Part shown: positions 32,163 through 44,918 of the stretch, piece by piece
How the letters are laid out: the number at the start of each line of letters is the position of its first letter
How positions within the stretch are numbered: position 1 is the first letter of the stretch
DNA from: CAVRRZ01 sp963723745
Lineage (GTDB): Bacteria > Actinomycetota > Actinomycetes > Mycobacteriales > Geodermatophilaceae
Length of the DNA: 64,000 bases
Direction of reading: 5' to 3'
NCBI GenBank assembly: GCA_963723745.1
Contig: CAVRRZ010000004.1
Span: forward strand, 372,001 to 436,000
The notes under the pieces: generated by a model
The model's database searches: none
The model's input: the letters and a program-made list of their open reading frames with translations, nothing else
What the model was told of the DNA's origin: nothing
Made by a program: the position numbers and the translations under genes

Positions 32163-35100
32163 CAGTACGTCACCTCCTGATTGCGGCGGCGGATGACGGT
32201 CACTTCGTCGCGCTGGTTGCCGGTGGGCCCGAGATAGTTGAACGCGAAGGACAACTGGGCGTACCCGCCGATCAGGTGGGTGGGCTTGAGGAACAGCCGG
32301 GTCAGGGAGTTGTGGATCCCGCCGCGCTTGCCGTTCGTCTCGGTGAGCGGGACGTCGATGAGCCGGTCCTGCGCGTGGTGCATGTAGACCGTGCCTTCGG
32401 GCATCCGATTGGACACGATCGCCCGGGCGACGACCACGCCGTTGCGGTTGACCGCCTCGATCCAGTCGTTGTCCCGCACGCCGACCTTGGCGGCGTCCTG
32501 GGTGCTCATCCAGATCGTCTGCCCGCCGCGGGACAGCGAGAGCATGAACAGGTTGTCCTGGTACTCCGAGTGGATCGACCACTTGTTGTGCGGGGTGAGG
32601 TACCGGACGGTGATGCCCAGCTCGCCCTGGTCGCCGACGTGCGGCTCGCCGAAGAGGGTGTGCATGTCCAGCGGCGGCCGGAACACCGGCAGGTTCTCCC
32701 CCGCCTCGGTCATCCAGTCGTGGTCGAGGAAGAACTGCATCCGCCCGGTCAGGGTGTGCCAGGGCTTGAGCCGCTCCACGTTGATGGTGAACGGCGAGTA
32801 CCGCCGTCCGCCGGTCTCGCTGCCCGACCACTCCGGGGAGGTGATCACCGGCGTCGGTGCGGCCTGGGTGTCGGCGAAGGTGACCAGCTTGCCCTCGTGC
32901 TCGGCGGCCAGGTCGGCCATCCGCATCCCGGTGCGCTCCTCGGCCCGGTGGAAGCCCTGGGTCGCCAGCCGGCCGTTCGTCGTCCCCGACAGCGCGAGGA
33001 TCGTCTCGCACCAGTGCACGTCCCGGGCCAGGGCGGGGCGGCCGGCCGCGGCGCCGTCCCGGATGACGCCGTTCTTGTGCCTGAGGTACTCGACCTCCTT
33101 GTCCGGCATCGTGGTGACGCCCTTGGTGGTCAGGCCGAGCTGCTCCACCAGCGGCCCGAGGGCCGACCACTTCTGGGCGACGGCGGCGTAGTCCCGCTCC
33201 TGGACGACGAACTTCGGCATCGTCTTCCCCGGCATCGGATCGCACTCGCCGGCCTTCCAGTCACGCACCACCCCGCGTGGGTTCGCCATCTCGTCGGGGG
33301 TGTCGTGCATCAGCGGCAGCGCCATCAGGTCCTTGCGGACGCCGAGGTGCGTGGCGGCCAGCCGGCTGAACTGGCGGGCGATCGTGCCGAAGGCGTCGAA
33401 GTCGGTCCGCGTCTCCCACGGCGGGGCGATCGCCGGGTTGAACGAGTGCACGTAGGGGTGCATGTCGGTGGTGTTGAGGTCGTGCTTCTCGTACCAGGTG
33501 GCCGCCGGCAGCGTGATGTCGGAGTAGATCGTGGTGCTCGTCATCCGGAAGTCCAGCGCGAGCAGCAGGTCCAACTTTCCGGTGGGCGCCTCGTCCCGCC
33601 AGACCAGGTCCTGGGGCCGGGCCTCCGGCGGCGCCTCCTCGGCCCGGACGGCGTTGTCGGCGCCGAGCAGGTGCTTGAGGAAGTACTCGTTGCCCTTCGC
33701 CGAGGACCCCAGCAGGTTCGCCCGCCAGATGGTCAGCACCCGGGGGAAGTTCTCCGGGGCGTCCGGGTCCTCCGCGGCGAACCGCAGGCTGCCGTCCCGC
33801 AGGCCGTCGATCACGTGCTGGCCCGGTTCCTTCCCGGCGGCGGCTGCCTCGTCCGCCAGGTCGAGCGGGTTGCGATTGAAGGTCGGGTACGACGGCATCC
33901 ACCCCATGCGGGCGGACTGCGCGAGGACGTCGGCCGGCGTCTTCCCGGCGAACCGGCCCTCGCCCAGCGGCGAGGCGAACCCGTCGAGCGTCGTCTGGTC
34001 GTAGCGCCACTGGTCGGTGTGCAGGTACCAGTACGCGGTCTGGATCATCTGCCGCGGCGGACGGGCCCAGTCCAGCGCCGAGGCCAGCGTGGTCCAGCCG
34101 GTGACCGGCCGGCACTTCTCCTGACCGACGTAGTGCGCCCAGCCGCCGCCGTTCACGCCCTGGCAGCCGGTGAGCGTGGTCAGGGTCAGGAACGCGCGGT
34201 AGATCGTGTCGGAGTGGAACCAGTGGTTCGTCCCGGCACCCATGATGATCATGGAGCGGCCCTGGGACTCGTCGGCGTTCTGCGCGAACTCCCGGCCGAT
34301 CCGCGCTGCGGCCGCCGCGCTGACACCGGTGAACTGTTCCTGCCAGGCCGGGGTGTAGGGCTGCGAGGCGTCGTCCAGGCCGGACGGCCACTCCCCCGGC
34401 AGCCCCGCGCGCCCGACGCCGAACTGGGCGAGCAGCAGGTCGTAGACCGTCGTCACCAGGTGCTTGCCGATCCGCCGGACCGGCACCCCGCGCCGCATGG
34501 TGTCGCCCTCGCCGCGGGCGGTGTCGAAGCGGGCCAGCGCGACGGTCACCGCCTCGGCACCGTCGGCGTGCAGGCTCAGCACCGGGTCGACCTCGCCGAG
34601 GTCGAGGTTCCAGCGGCCCTTGCCGGCCTCGCCGAACCGGAAGCCCAGGGATCCGTTCGGGACGTGCGGTTCGCCGGTCGAGGAGTCGACCAGCACGGTC
34701 TTGAACTCCGCGCCCTCCTCCAGGTCGCCGAGGTCGGCGGCGGTCAGGAACTTGCCCGGCACGTATCCGTCCCCGCGCGGGGTCAGGGTGAGCAGGAACG
34801 GCAGGTCGGAGTAGCGCTTCACGTACTCCTGGAAGCGGGGCACCTGCCGGTCGACGAAGAACTCCTTGAGGACGACGTGCCCCATCGCCATGGCCAGCGC
34901 GCCGTCGGTGCCGGGGTGCGGGGCGAGCCAGTCGTCGGCGAACTTCGTCGCGTCGGAGTAGTCGGGGCTCATCACGACGACCTTCTGGCCCCGGTAGCGG
35001 GCCTCGGTCATCCAGTGCGCGTCCGGCGTGCGGGTGACGGGGACGTTGGAGCCCCACAGGATCAGGTAGGCGGCGTCCCACCAGTCGCCGGACTCCGGGA

Positions 35101-35875
35101 CGTCGGTCTGGTCGCCGAACACCTGGGGTGAGGCGACCGGCAGGTCGGCGTACCAGTCGTAGAACGACAGCATCGGGGCGCCGATCAGCGACATGAACCG
35201 GGCCCCGGCCGCGTGCGAGACCATCGACATGGCCGGGATCGGCGAGAAGCCGGCGATCCGGTCGGGCCCGTACTGCTTGATCGTGTGCACGTGGGCGGCG
35301 GCGATCATCTCGGTCGCCTCGTCCCAGGACGCCCGCACCAGCCCGCCCTTGCCGCGCTGCGACTTGTAGGTGCGCGCCTTCTCCGGGTCGTCGACGACGT
35401 CGGCCCAGGCCAGCACCGGGTCACCGAGGCGCGCCTTCGCCTCCCGGTACATCTGCAGCAGCGAGCCGCGGACGTAGGGATAGCGCACCCGGGTGGGCGA
35501 GTACGTGTACCAGGAGAACGCGGCGCCCCGCGGACAGCCGCGGGGCTCGTACTCGGGCCGGTCGGGGCCGGTCGACGGGTAGTCGGTCTGCTGCGCCTCC
35601 CAGGTGATGATCCCGTCCTTGACGTAGACCTTCCAGGAGCAAGAGCCCGTGCAGTTCACCCCGTGCGTGGACCGGACGACCTTGTCGTGGCTCCAGCGGT
35701 CCCGGTAGAACGCATCGGCGTCCCGGCCGCCGATCTGGTGCAGCGAGCGCCGGTCGGCGCTCACCTCGCCCTTCCGGAAGTACCGGGAGGTCTTCACCAG
35801 CGCCTCGGAGATCCCGCCGTCGAAGCCGGCCGGCTCGCCGGTCCTGCCCGTGCCCGTCTGCCGAGTGCTGGTCAC
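32162..35875 (-). CDS. narG: Respiratory nitrate reductase alpha subunit NarG
   Basis: The 1,237-residue catalytic subunit binds Mo-bisMGD and one 4Fe-4S cluster and reduces nitrate to nitrite on the cytoplasmic side. The cluster site is H71-x3-C75-x3-C79 (HGVNCTGSCSWK) with a further cysteine in RGCPRGAAFSW. Molybdopterin-binding segments include VVMSPDYSDATKFADDWLAP and NHWFHSDTIYRAF, and the distal domain has GRMQFFLDHDWM and NDWIEAVNRNGV. The GTG at 35873-35875 is chosen because it is preceded by GGGAGGGACG at good spacing. It is the first gene of narGHJI, divergent from the cupin gene; the 220-base gap contains a DosR-like box. Confidence 0.97.
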   Translation of the reverse strand: MTSTRQTGTGRTGEPAGFDGGISEALVKTSRYFRKGEVSADRRSLHQIGGRDADAFYRDRWSHDKVVRSTHGVNCTGSCSWKVYVKDGIITWEAQQTDYPSTGPDRPEYEPRGCPRGAAFSWYTYSPTRVRYPYVRGSLLQMYREAKARLGDPVLAWADVVDDPEKARTYKSQRGKGGLVRASWDEATEMIAAAHVHTIKQYGPDRIAGFSPIPAMSMVSHAAGARFMSLIGAPMLSFYDWYADLPVASPQVFGDQTDVPESGDWWDAAYLILWGSNVPVTRTPDAHWMTEARYRGQKVVVMSPDYSDATKFADDWLAPHPGTDGALAMAMGHVVLKEFFVDRQVPRFQEYVKRYSDLPFLLTLTPRGDGYVPGKFLTAADLGDLEEGAEFKTVLVDSSTGEPHVPNGSLGFRFGEAGKGRWNLDLGEVDPVLSLHADGAEAVTVALARFDTARGEGDTMRRGVPVRRIGKHLVTTVYDLLLAQFGVGRAGLPGEWPSGLDDASQPYTPAWQEQFTGVSAAAAARIGREFAQNADESQGRSMIIMGAGTNHWFHSDTIYRAFLTLTTLTGCQGVNGGGWAHYVGQEKCRPVTGWTTLASALDWARPPRQMIQTAYWYLHTDQWRYDQTTLDGFASPLGEGRFAGKTPADVLAQSARMGWMPSYPTFNRNPLDLADEAAAAGKEPGQHVIDGLRDGSLRFAAEDPDAPENFPRVLTIWRANLLGSSAKGNEYFLKHLLGADNAVRAEEAPPEARPQDLVWRDEAPTGKLDLLLALDFRMTSTTIYSDITLPAATWYEKHDLNTTDMHPYVHSFNPAIAPPWETRTDFDAFGTIARQFSRLAATHLGVRKDLMALPLMHDTPDEMANPRGVVRDWKAGECDPMPGKTMPKFVVQERDYAAVAQKWSALGPLVEQLGLTTKGVTTMPDKEVEYLRHKNGVIRDGAAAGRPALARDVHWCETILALSGTTNGRLATQGFHRAEERTGMRMADLAAEHEGKLVTFADTQAAPTPVITSPEWSGSETGGRRYSPFTINVERLKPWHTLTGRMQFFLDHDWMTEAGENLPVFRPPLDMHTLFGEPHVGDQGELGITVRYLTPHNKWSIHSEYQDNLFMLSLSRGGQTIWMSTQDAAKVGVRDNDWIEAVNRNGVVVARAIVSNRMPEGTVYMHHAQDRLIDVPLTETNGKRGGIHNSLTRLFLKPTHLIGGYAQLSFAFNYLGPTGNQRDEVTVIRRRNQEVTY

Positions 35876-36041
35876 AGCCGTCCCTCCCGGGGATCGACCG
35901 GGCTGCGACGACGCAGCCGGTCCCCCTGATCGCTGGTCTCCCCTATCAGAGCGAGGTCGAGCGCTCGGCGCATCTCGACACCCGCGGATCGGGCGGCGAG
36001 GGCCTGACCACTTCGTACGTGGGAGAGAACCACCGGATTCA

Positions 36042-36055
36042 GGGACCAAGGTCCC
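36042..36055. promoter_or_regulatory. DosR/DevR-like palindrome GGGACCAAGGTCCC
   Basis: The 14-base palindrome GGGACCAAGGTCCC keeps the GGGAC-N4-GTCCC frame of the mycobacterial DosR (DevR) box (consensus core GGGACTWWAGTCCC). It is 41 bases before the cupin ATG, which is itself preceded by TATGGT six bases upstream, suggesting a leaderless message with the box centred near -47. It is about 167 bases upstream of narG. Hypoxia or redox control of this divergent region is inferred. Confidence 0.55.
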
Positions 36056-36095
36056 GTCCCTCCCGGCGGAGGTCCGTCGGACCTATGGTCGGCGC

Positions 36096-36479
36096 ATGAG
36101 CGACGCGCCCATCGATGTCCACGCCCTGTCCGCCGAGCTGCTGGAGAAGGCCGGATCGGAGCACTCCGGTCGGGCCGGCCGGACGCTGCCGCACCCGGTG
36201 GACGGGCTCCGGCAGACGCTGATCGCCCTTCGCGCCGGCGGGAACCTCAGCGAGCACGAGAGCCCGGGCGCGGCGAGCCTCATGGTGATCCGCGGGCGGG
36301 TGCGGCTGATCGCCGGGGACCAGGGCGTCGAGGTCGGCCCGCACCAGATCACGCCGATCCCCGACCAGCGGCACAGCCTGCACGCCGACGAGGACTCCGT
36401 CGTCCTGCTCAGCGTCGCCGTGCCGCAGCGCGCCCCGGGCTCCGACGCTCCGGGAGCACGCCGCAACGTCGGCGGCTGA
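36096..36479 (+). CDS. Cupin-domain protein
   Basis: The 127-residue protein is a single cupin barrel. Strand motifs GLRQTLIALRAGGNLSEHES and SLMVIRGRVRLIAGD form cupin motif 1, and VGPHQITPIPDQRHSLHADE with DSVVLLSVAV forms motif 2. Only one of the usual two motif-1 histidines is kept (SEHESPG), so the metal site is unusual. Function is unknown; similar small cupins accompany nitrate reductase genes in actinobacteria, and the DosR-like box before it points to hypoxic expression. The ATG at 36096 fits a leaderless start. Confidence 0.82.
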   Translation: MSDAPIDVHALSAELLEKAGSEHSGRAGRTLPHPVDGLRQTLIALRAGGNLSEHESPGAASLMVIRGRVRLIAGDQGVEVGPHQITPIPDQRHSLHADEDSVVLLSVAVPQRAPGSDAPGARRNVGG

Positions 36480-36500
36480 CCCGGCGGCCGCCCTTCCGCG

Positions 36501-36836
36501 TCAGGCGACGGTGCGCGGCCCCTCCGACCGCCGGCGCGGCGCCCCGCACGCGACGTCCCGGACCGCACGGATCAGCTCGTCGGTCTGCCGGATCAGCGGA
36601 CGCAGCTCGTCCTCGAGCTCGGGGTGCAGACCCAGGGTGCTCTCCAGCGAGAGTCCCAGGGCGAACAACCGGCGGACGACGACGTCGTTGAGCTCCTCGC
36701 CGACGCGGACGCGCTCGGCCTCGACGACCTCGTCGCGCAGCCGCCCCGTCCAGCGCGACCACCGCCTCGGCGTGGGCAAGGTGCGCATGAACGGGATCGT
36801 GGGTGGGCCGACGTCCTGAGGACTGGTTTCCGACAC
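36501..36836 (-). CDS. HisKA_3-like dimerisation protein lacking the histidine
   Basis: The 111-residue protein starts at a GTG (36834-36836) after a strong GAGGAGG site. The centre, ERVRVGEELNDVVVRRLFAL followed by GLSLESTL, closely resembles the phospho-acceptor helix of DevS/NarL-type kinases (E-R-x-R-I-A-R-D-L-H-D-x-V-I-Q-R-L-F-A-x-G). The phosphorylated histidine is replaced by asparagine (ELND for DLHD). There is no sensor domain and no ATPase domain. It could be a dimerisation partner or inhibitor of a full kinase, or a decayed kinase fragment; intact codon use and a good ribosome site favour a working gene. It converges on the cupin gene. Confidence 0.7.
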   Translation of the reverse strand: MSETSPQDVGPPTIPFMRTLPTPRRWSRWTGRLRDEVVEAERVRVGEELNDVVVRRLFALGLSLESTLGLHPELEDELRPLIRQTDELIRAVRDVACGAPRRRSEGPRTVA

Positions 36837-36897
36837 CGGACCTCCTCTGCCAGAGGAACCGGAACTGGAGTTCCCGGAACCACTCGCGGCGAAACCC

Positions 36898-37149
36898 TCA
36901 GTAGTGGTACCTGGCCTGCAGGACGACGAGCGTCTCGCCGTCCACGGTGCAGACGAGACGGTGCTCCTGGTCGATCCGGCGAGACCAGCACCGCGACAGG
37001 TCACCGCTGAGCCGCTCCGGCTTTCCCGTGCCCGTGCCCGGGTCCCTCGCGGCCTCGGTGATCAGCCGGTTGATCCGGTGCAGCACCTTCCGGTCGCCCA
37101 CCCAACTCGTGTAGTCCGCCCACCCGTGCGAGGTGAAGGCGATCCTCAC
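36898..37149 (-). CDS. yoeB: YoeB/Txe-family mRNA interferase toxin
   Basis: The 83-residue protein is a complete YoeB-type RelE-fold toxin. It has the family opening RIAFTSHGWADYTSWVGDRK, then LHRINRLITEAARDPGTGTG, KPERLSGDLSRCWSRRIDQE and the C-terminal VVLQARYHY with the catalytic HY pair. Such toxins cut mRNA at the ribosome. The start overlaps the antitoxin stop by 4 bp, the standard antitoxin-first arrangement. Confidence 0.93.
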   Translation of the reverse strand: MRIAFTSHGWADYTSWVGDRKVLHRINRLITEAARDPGTGTGKPERLSGDLSRCWSRRIDQEHRLVCTVDGETLVVLQARYHY

Positions 37150-37391
37150 GCGAGCAGATCGCGCGGCCGCGCCTTTCCGGCACCGACCTCGTCGAGGCTC
37201 TCCCGGAGCCGCGCGGCGTTGGCCGGCGACTGCAGCAGGTAGACGGTCTCCTTCAGTGAGCGGTACTCGTCCGCGGAGACCAGGAAGGCCGTGCCCTTCC
37301 TGGAGACGATCTCCACGGCCATCTGGTCGTCGTTGACCTGCTCGATCAACGGGAACAGGCGCTGGCGAGCCTCGCTGGCGGTGACGGACAT
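37146..37391 (-). CDS. yefM: YefM/Phd-family antitoxin
   Basis: The 81-residue protein has the Phd/YefM DNA-binding fold (MSVTASEARQRLFPLIEQVN, then VEIVSRKGTAFLVSADEYRS) and a C-terminal toxin-binding helix (ETVYLLQSPANAARLRESLD). It should neutralise the downstream YoeB and repress the pair by binding the palindrome just upstream. Confidence 0.93.
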   Translation of the reverse strand: MSVTASEARQRLFPLIEQVNDDQMAVEIVSRKGTAFLVSADEYRSLKETVYLLQSPANAARLRESLDEVGAGKARPRDLLA

Positions 37392-37411
37392 GGGACCCCT
37401 ATCGGCAAGTA

Positions 37412-37427
37412 GTACGACAAACTGTAC
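37412..37427. promoter_or_regulatory. GTAC-N8-GTAC operator of the yefM-yoeB pair
   Basis: The inverted repeat GTACGACAAACTGTAC lies 21 bases upstream of the antitoxin start, within an AT-richer stretch that could hold its promoter. YefM proteins bind TGTACA-like cores, and the right half contains TGTAC. Confidence 0.5.
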
Positions 37428-37430
37428 CAG

Positions 37431-38590
37431 TCAGCCGACGCCGAGGTCGCGGGCGATGAGCATCCGCTGCACCTCGCTGGTGCCCTCGCCGATCTCGAGG
37501 ATCTTGGCGTCGCGGTAGAAGCGGCCGACCGGGAACTCGTTCATGAAGCCGTACCCGCCGTGCACCTGGGTGGCGTAGCGGGCGTTCTCCATGGCCATCT
37601 CGGAGCTGTACAGCTTGGCGATCGAGGCCTCGCGCTTGAACGGCTCACCGCGCAGCATCTTCTCGGCCGCCCGGTAGTAGGCCAGCCGCGCGGTGGAGGC
37701 GCGCACCTCCATGTCGGCGATCATGAACTGGATCGCCTGGTTGCGGCCGATCGGCTGGCCGAACGCCTCGCGCTCGCCGGCGTACTTCACCGACTCGTCG
37801 ACGCAGCCCTGCGCCAGCCCGACCGACAGCGCCGAGATGGCGATCCGGCCCTCGTCGAGGATCGAGAGGAACTGCGCGTAGCCGCGGCCCCGCTCGCCCA
37901 CCAGGTTCTCCTCGGGCACGCGGACGTCGCTGAACGACAGCTCGCGGGTGTCGGAGGCGTTCCAGCCGACCTTCGAGTACCGCTGGCCGACGGTGAAGCC
38001 CGGGCGTGCCCGACGGCACGATGATCGCCGAGATCTCCTTGCCGCCGTCCGGGCGCGTGCCGGTGACCGCGGTGACGGTGACCAGCTGCGGTGAGGTCGG
38101 TGCCGGCGTTGGTGATGAACGCCTTCGAGCCGTTGATCACCCAGTGCCCGTCCTCGAGCCGCGCCGTCGTCCTCGTCGCGCCGGCGTCCGAGCCGCCGCC
38201 GGGCTCGGTCAGGCCGAACGCGCCCGAGCGCCTCGCCCGCGCACAGCCGCGGCAGCCACTCCTGCTTCTGCTCCTCGGTGCCGAACCGGTAGATCGGCAT
38301 GGCGCCGAGGGAGACGCCGGCCTCGAGGGTGATCGCCATCGAGCTGTCGACCCGGGCGAGCTCCTCGAGCGCGACGCACAGGTCGAAGTAGTCGCCGCCC
38401 GACGCCGCCGTACTCCTCCGGGAAGGGCAGGCCGAACAGCCCCAGCTCGCCCATCTGCCGGACGATCTCGGTCGGGAACTCGTCGCGCTCGTAGAACTCC
38501 CCGATCTGCGGGGCGATGACCTCGCTGCGCGAACTCGCGCACGGTCTTGCGCAGGGCCTCGGTCTCGTCGTCGAGCCGGTAGTCCAGCAT
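37431..38590 (-). CDS. Acyl-CoA dehydrogenase (FadE19-like), frameshifted
   Basis: The protein begins LDYRLDDETEALRKTVREFA and ends LIARDLGVG. The C-terminal two thirds reads without break (GQRYSKVGWNASDTRELSFS, YAGEREAFGQPIGRNQAIQF and the catalytic-type segment AKILEIGEGTSEVQ). The N-terminal third is split by about five single-base insertions (near 38,002, 38,088, 38,223, 38,400 and 38,526); removing them restores motifs such as FGLTEPGGGSDAG and EYGGVGGDYFDL. It should oxidise a short branched acyl-CoA in leucine or related degradation. The order accD1-accA1-fadE matches the mycobacterial cluster. The indels are probably sequence errors shared with the following 8 kb. Confidence 0.85.
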
Positions 38591-38595
38591 GGGGT

Positions 38596-40636
<2,041 letters not shown>

Positions 40637-40649
40637 TCCCGCACCCCAG

Positions 40650-40736
40650 GGGGCCTTTCTGGCCATAAAGGCCCCGGGCGCCCGCACCCAGCCGTTCGTG
40701 GACGAACGGCCCCGGCCTTTATGGCCATAAAGGCCG
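40650..40736. repeat. Cluster of three palindromes between accA1 and accD1
   Basis: The right element (40713-40736) is a perfect 24-base palindrome with core TTTATGGCCATAAA. The left (40650-40675) has the same core and flanks with a single mismatch (TTTCTGG). Between them GCCGTTCGT (40691-40699) pairs with ACGAACGGC (40702-40710). The right palindrome begins three bases after the accD1 stop, so readthrough into accA1 may be tuned by these hairpins. Confidence 0.75.
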
Positions 40737-40738
40737 CC

Positions 40739-42356
<1,618 letters not shown>

Positions 42357-42365
42357 GGCCGCGAG

Positions 42366-42426
42366 GTTAACCGCTCGTTCACTCCTGTGGTCCAGCGCCA
42401 CCCCCGAATGGTTAACGCTCGTTCAC
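42366..42426. promoter_or_regulatory. Two TetR-type operator sites between accD1 and tetR
   Basis: GTTAACGCTCGTTCAC (42411-42426) is an imperfect palindrome, and nearly the same sequence with one extra C lies at 42366-42382. They sit between the accD1 start and the divergent tetR start, the usual place for autoregulatory operators. The extra base in the first copy may be another of the local indels. Confidence 0.55.
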
Positions 42427-42448
42427 GGCGACCGCTAGGCTTCCGGTC

Positions 42449-43048
42449 ATGACGCGCGACGCAGGACGCGGCGCTGCACGCCGACGCCGAGCGCCCGTCG
42501 CGCCGCGAGCAGATCCTGCAGGCGGCCGCGCAGCTGTTCGCCGAGCGCGGCTCGCGCGGCGGTGGGGGTCGACGACGTCGGCGCGGCCGTCGGGGTGACC
42601 GGCCCGGCCATCTACCGGCACTTCGCGAGCAAGGACGCGATGCTCGCCGAGATGCTGCTGCGGATCAGCGAGCGGCTGCTCGCCGGCGGCACCGAGCGGG
42701 TGGCCGCCGCCGGAGACGACCCGCGCCGCGCAGCTGCGCGCCCTGATCGCCTTCCAGGTGGACTTCGCGCTGGACAACCCCGCGCTGATCACCGTGCAGG
42801 ACCGCGACCTCGGGTCGCTCGCCGACGCCGACGCCGCCCAGGTCCGCCGCCTGCAGCGGCGCTACGTCGAGATGTGGGTCGGCGTGCTCGCCCGCCTGCA
42901 TCCCGGGGCCGACGCCGCGACGTGCCGGGCCCGCGCGCACGCCGTGTTCGGGCTGATCAACTCGACCCCGCACAGCGCCGGCCGGCTCGACCGCCGCGCC
43001 ATGGCCGCCCTGCTGGCCGGAATGGCCGGGGCCGCCGCGGCGTCCTGA
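42449..43048 (+). CDS. TetR-family regulator of the acc-fadE operon, frameshifted
   Basis: The DNA-binding helix-turn-helix is visible in REQILQAAAQLFAERG (one frame) and VDDVGAAVGVTGPAIYRHFA followed by SKDAMLAEMLLRISERLLAG (another). The ligand-binding domain continues with VDFALDNPALITVQDRDLGS, VRRLQRRYVEMWVGVLARLH and ends LLAGMAGAAAAS. At least three indels (near 42,462, 42,558 and 42,729) break the frame. It is divergent from accD1 with paired palindromes between, like Rv2506 beside the accD1 cluster of M. tuberculosis, so it probably represses leucine or isovalerate degradation until an acyl-CoA binds. Confidence 0.82.
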
Positions 43049-43066
43049 CCGCCGTCGCGCTCCGGG

Positions 43067-44805
43067 TCAGTCCGGTAGCGGCGGCGTCTCCAGGACCAGG
43101 GCGATGCTCGCCACGCGGTCGAGCGTCGGCGGCGTCGCCGGCGTCCGGCTGCACCCAGGCGCTCTCGACGATCGTCACGGTCGGACCCGGAGACCGCGCT
43201 GGCGTACTCCGCACCGGAGAGCTCGGCCGGAGCTGCCGCGTGTACCGGACGCCCTCGCGCAGCAGGTCGTTGACGTTGCCGCTGCCGTTGGTGTCGGTCA
43301 GGCCCTGCAGGTCGCGCGCCGTCGCCGTGTCGGGCATCCGCACCCGGACGACCGACACGACCACCGGCCGGCCCTCGACCTGCGTCGGAGTACAGGGCGC
43401 GGGACAGGCCGGTGCAGTCGGTGGCGGCGAAGAACGCGGCGATGTCGCCGTAGGCGTGCCCCTGGCAACTGTCGGCCAGGTCGACCGCCTGCGCGGTGAA
43501 CGCGAGGCCGTTCACCTCTGGTCGCATCCCCCGGCTCGGGCCCGGGGACCGGCGTCTCACGCCGCGGGCGTGCTCGGACCCGGTCGACGCGGCCGGCTCC
43601 TGGCCGCCCGCAGCCGAAGATCAGCCACCGCACCGAAGACGACCGCGGCCACCAGCGCGAGCACCGCCAGCGCCCAGCAGGAGCGTCCGCCGCGCCGTGG
43701 GCGGTCCGTCGTCCACCCCGGCGGGCGGCGGAGGCGCGGACCGCACCGGAGCGGTCGGCGCGGCCGGCGGCGGAACCGCCGACCGGTCGGGCGGCCGACG
43801 CGGGCGGCGACGGAGGGCGGCAGCGGCGGTCGGCGACGGGGAGCACGGGCGGCCGGTCGCGCTCCGCGCCGGCGAACAGTCCGCCGATGCCGCCGGTCTC
43901 GTCGTTCGCCGGTGGAGCGGACGGGCCGTCGACCGCGACGGTGTCCCGGGTCGGCGGCACGCCGACTCGGCGGGCACGGGCGGGTGCCGCGGCGTGCGGC
44001 GCGCGGCGGGGCGACCACCGGTTCGGCGGCGGGTTCGGCCCGGGGCGGCGTCGGCTCGACGAGCGGGGCCGTCGACCGCGGCGACCGGGCGCCGCGGTGG
44101 CCGGGGCGGCGACCAGCGCGGCCGGTGTCAGCAGTTCGGGCCGGCGCAGCACGTAGGGCGAGTACGGGAACGCCCTCGCCGTTGAGCTCCTCGACGGAGG
44201 GTCCGCGGCCCTGCAGTCCAGCGCCTCGAGAGCGGCCCGGACGTCGGCCGTCGTCCAGAGCCGGGGGTTGTCCACGCCGGCGTACCGGCTCGCCCGCGCG
44301 ATGCCGAGCAGCAGCGACCGGGGGTCGAGCAGGGCCACCTGGTCGCCCTCGCCGAGGTCGCCGTCCGCGGGAACCAGGCCCGTCGACTCGCCCGACGAGC
44401 ACGGTGAGCCGGGCGATGCGGCCGGGCTCGAGCCCGGCGCGACGCAGCCGGACGGCGGTGTCCATGCCCGCGCGCATGAGGCCGTCGAGCGGGGTGGACC
44501 CGCCGCCGGCGATCTGCAGCACCTCGCCGGGCGTGCCGGCCGGGCCGATGGTCCAGGCGCCCTCGGGCGAGGCGGTCACGACGCCGGACTGGCGCTCGAC
44601 CTCCACCACGCGGACGACGGCGACGCCTTCGGGCACGAAGAGGACCGCGTCGGAGAGCCGGCGGCGCATGGGGCCGTCGTCGAAGCGCGGAGCCGAGGCC
44701 ACGACCGCGGCCCGGATGGACCCGCCGGTGTCCCAGCGGGCGAGCTCCTCGAAGAAGCGCGCGCTCCCCCGCCGTCTCCAGCGGCACCGGGGTGAGGGCC
44801 AGCAC
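43067..44805 (-). CDS. Unknown proline-rich, single-helix protein, frameshifted
   Basis: I do not recognise the family. The N-terminal domain (about 230 residues) reads LALTPVPLETAGERA, ELARWDTGGSIRAAVVASAP, DAVLFVPEGVAVVRVVEVER and GEVLQIAGGGSTPLDGLMRA, then RLWTTADVRAALEALDC. A long proline-, alanine- and arginine-rich linker follows, probably a membrane helix, and a C-terminal domain with DSCQGHAYGDIAAFFAATDC, TGLSRALYS and VVSVVRVRMPDTATARDLQG. The TGA is at 43067-43069. Several indels break the frame, so exact length and start (a GTG at 44805 is assumed) are uncertain. Confidence 0.6.
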
Positions 44806-44918
44806 GTCGTCCTCCGGGCGGTCGGATTCGTCAGGCCGGGCAGCGGGCGCGCGAGCGCACCGGGCGGGCGCGCCACACGCGACGGCGTCCGGCGTCGGCA
44901 GCTGCGCCCGACGCTACG

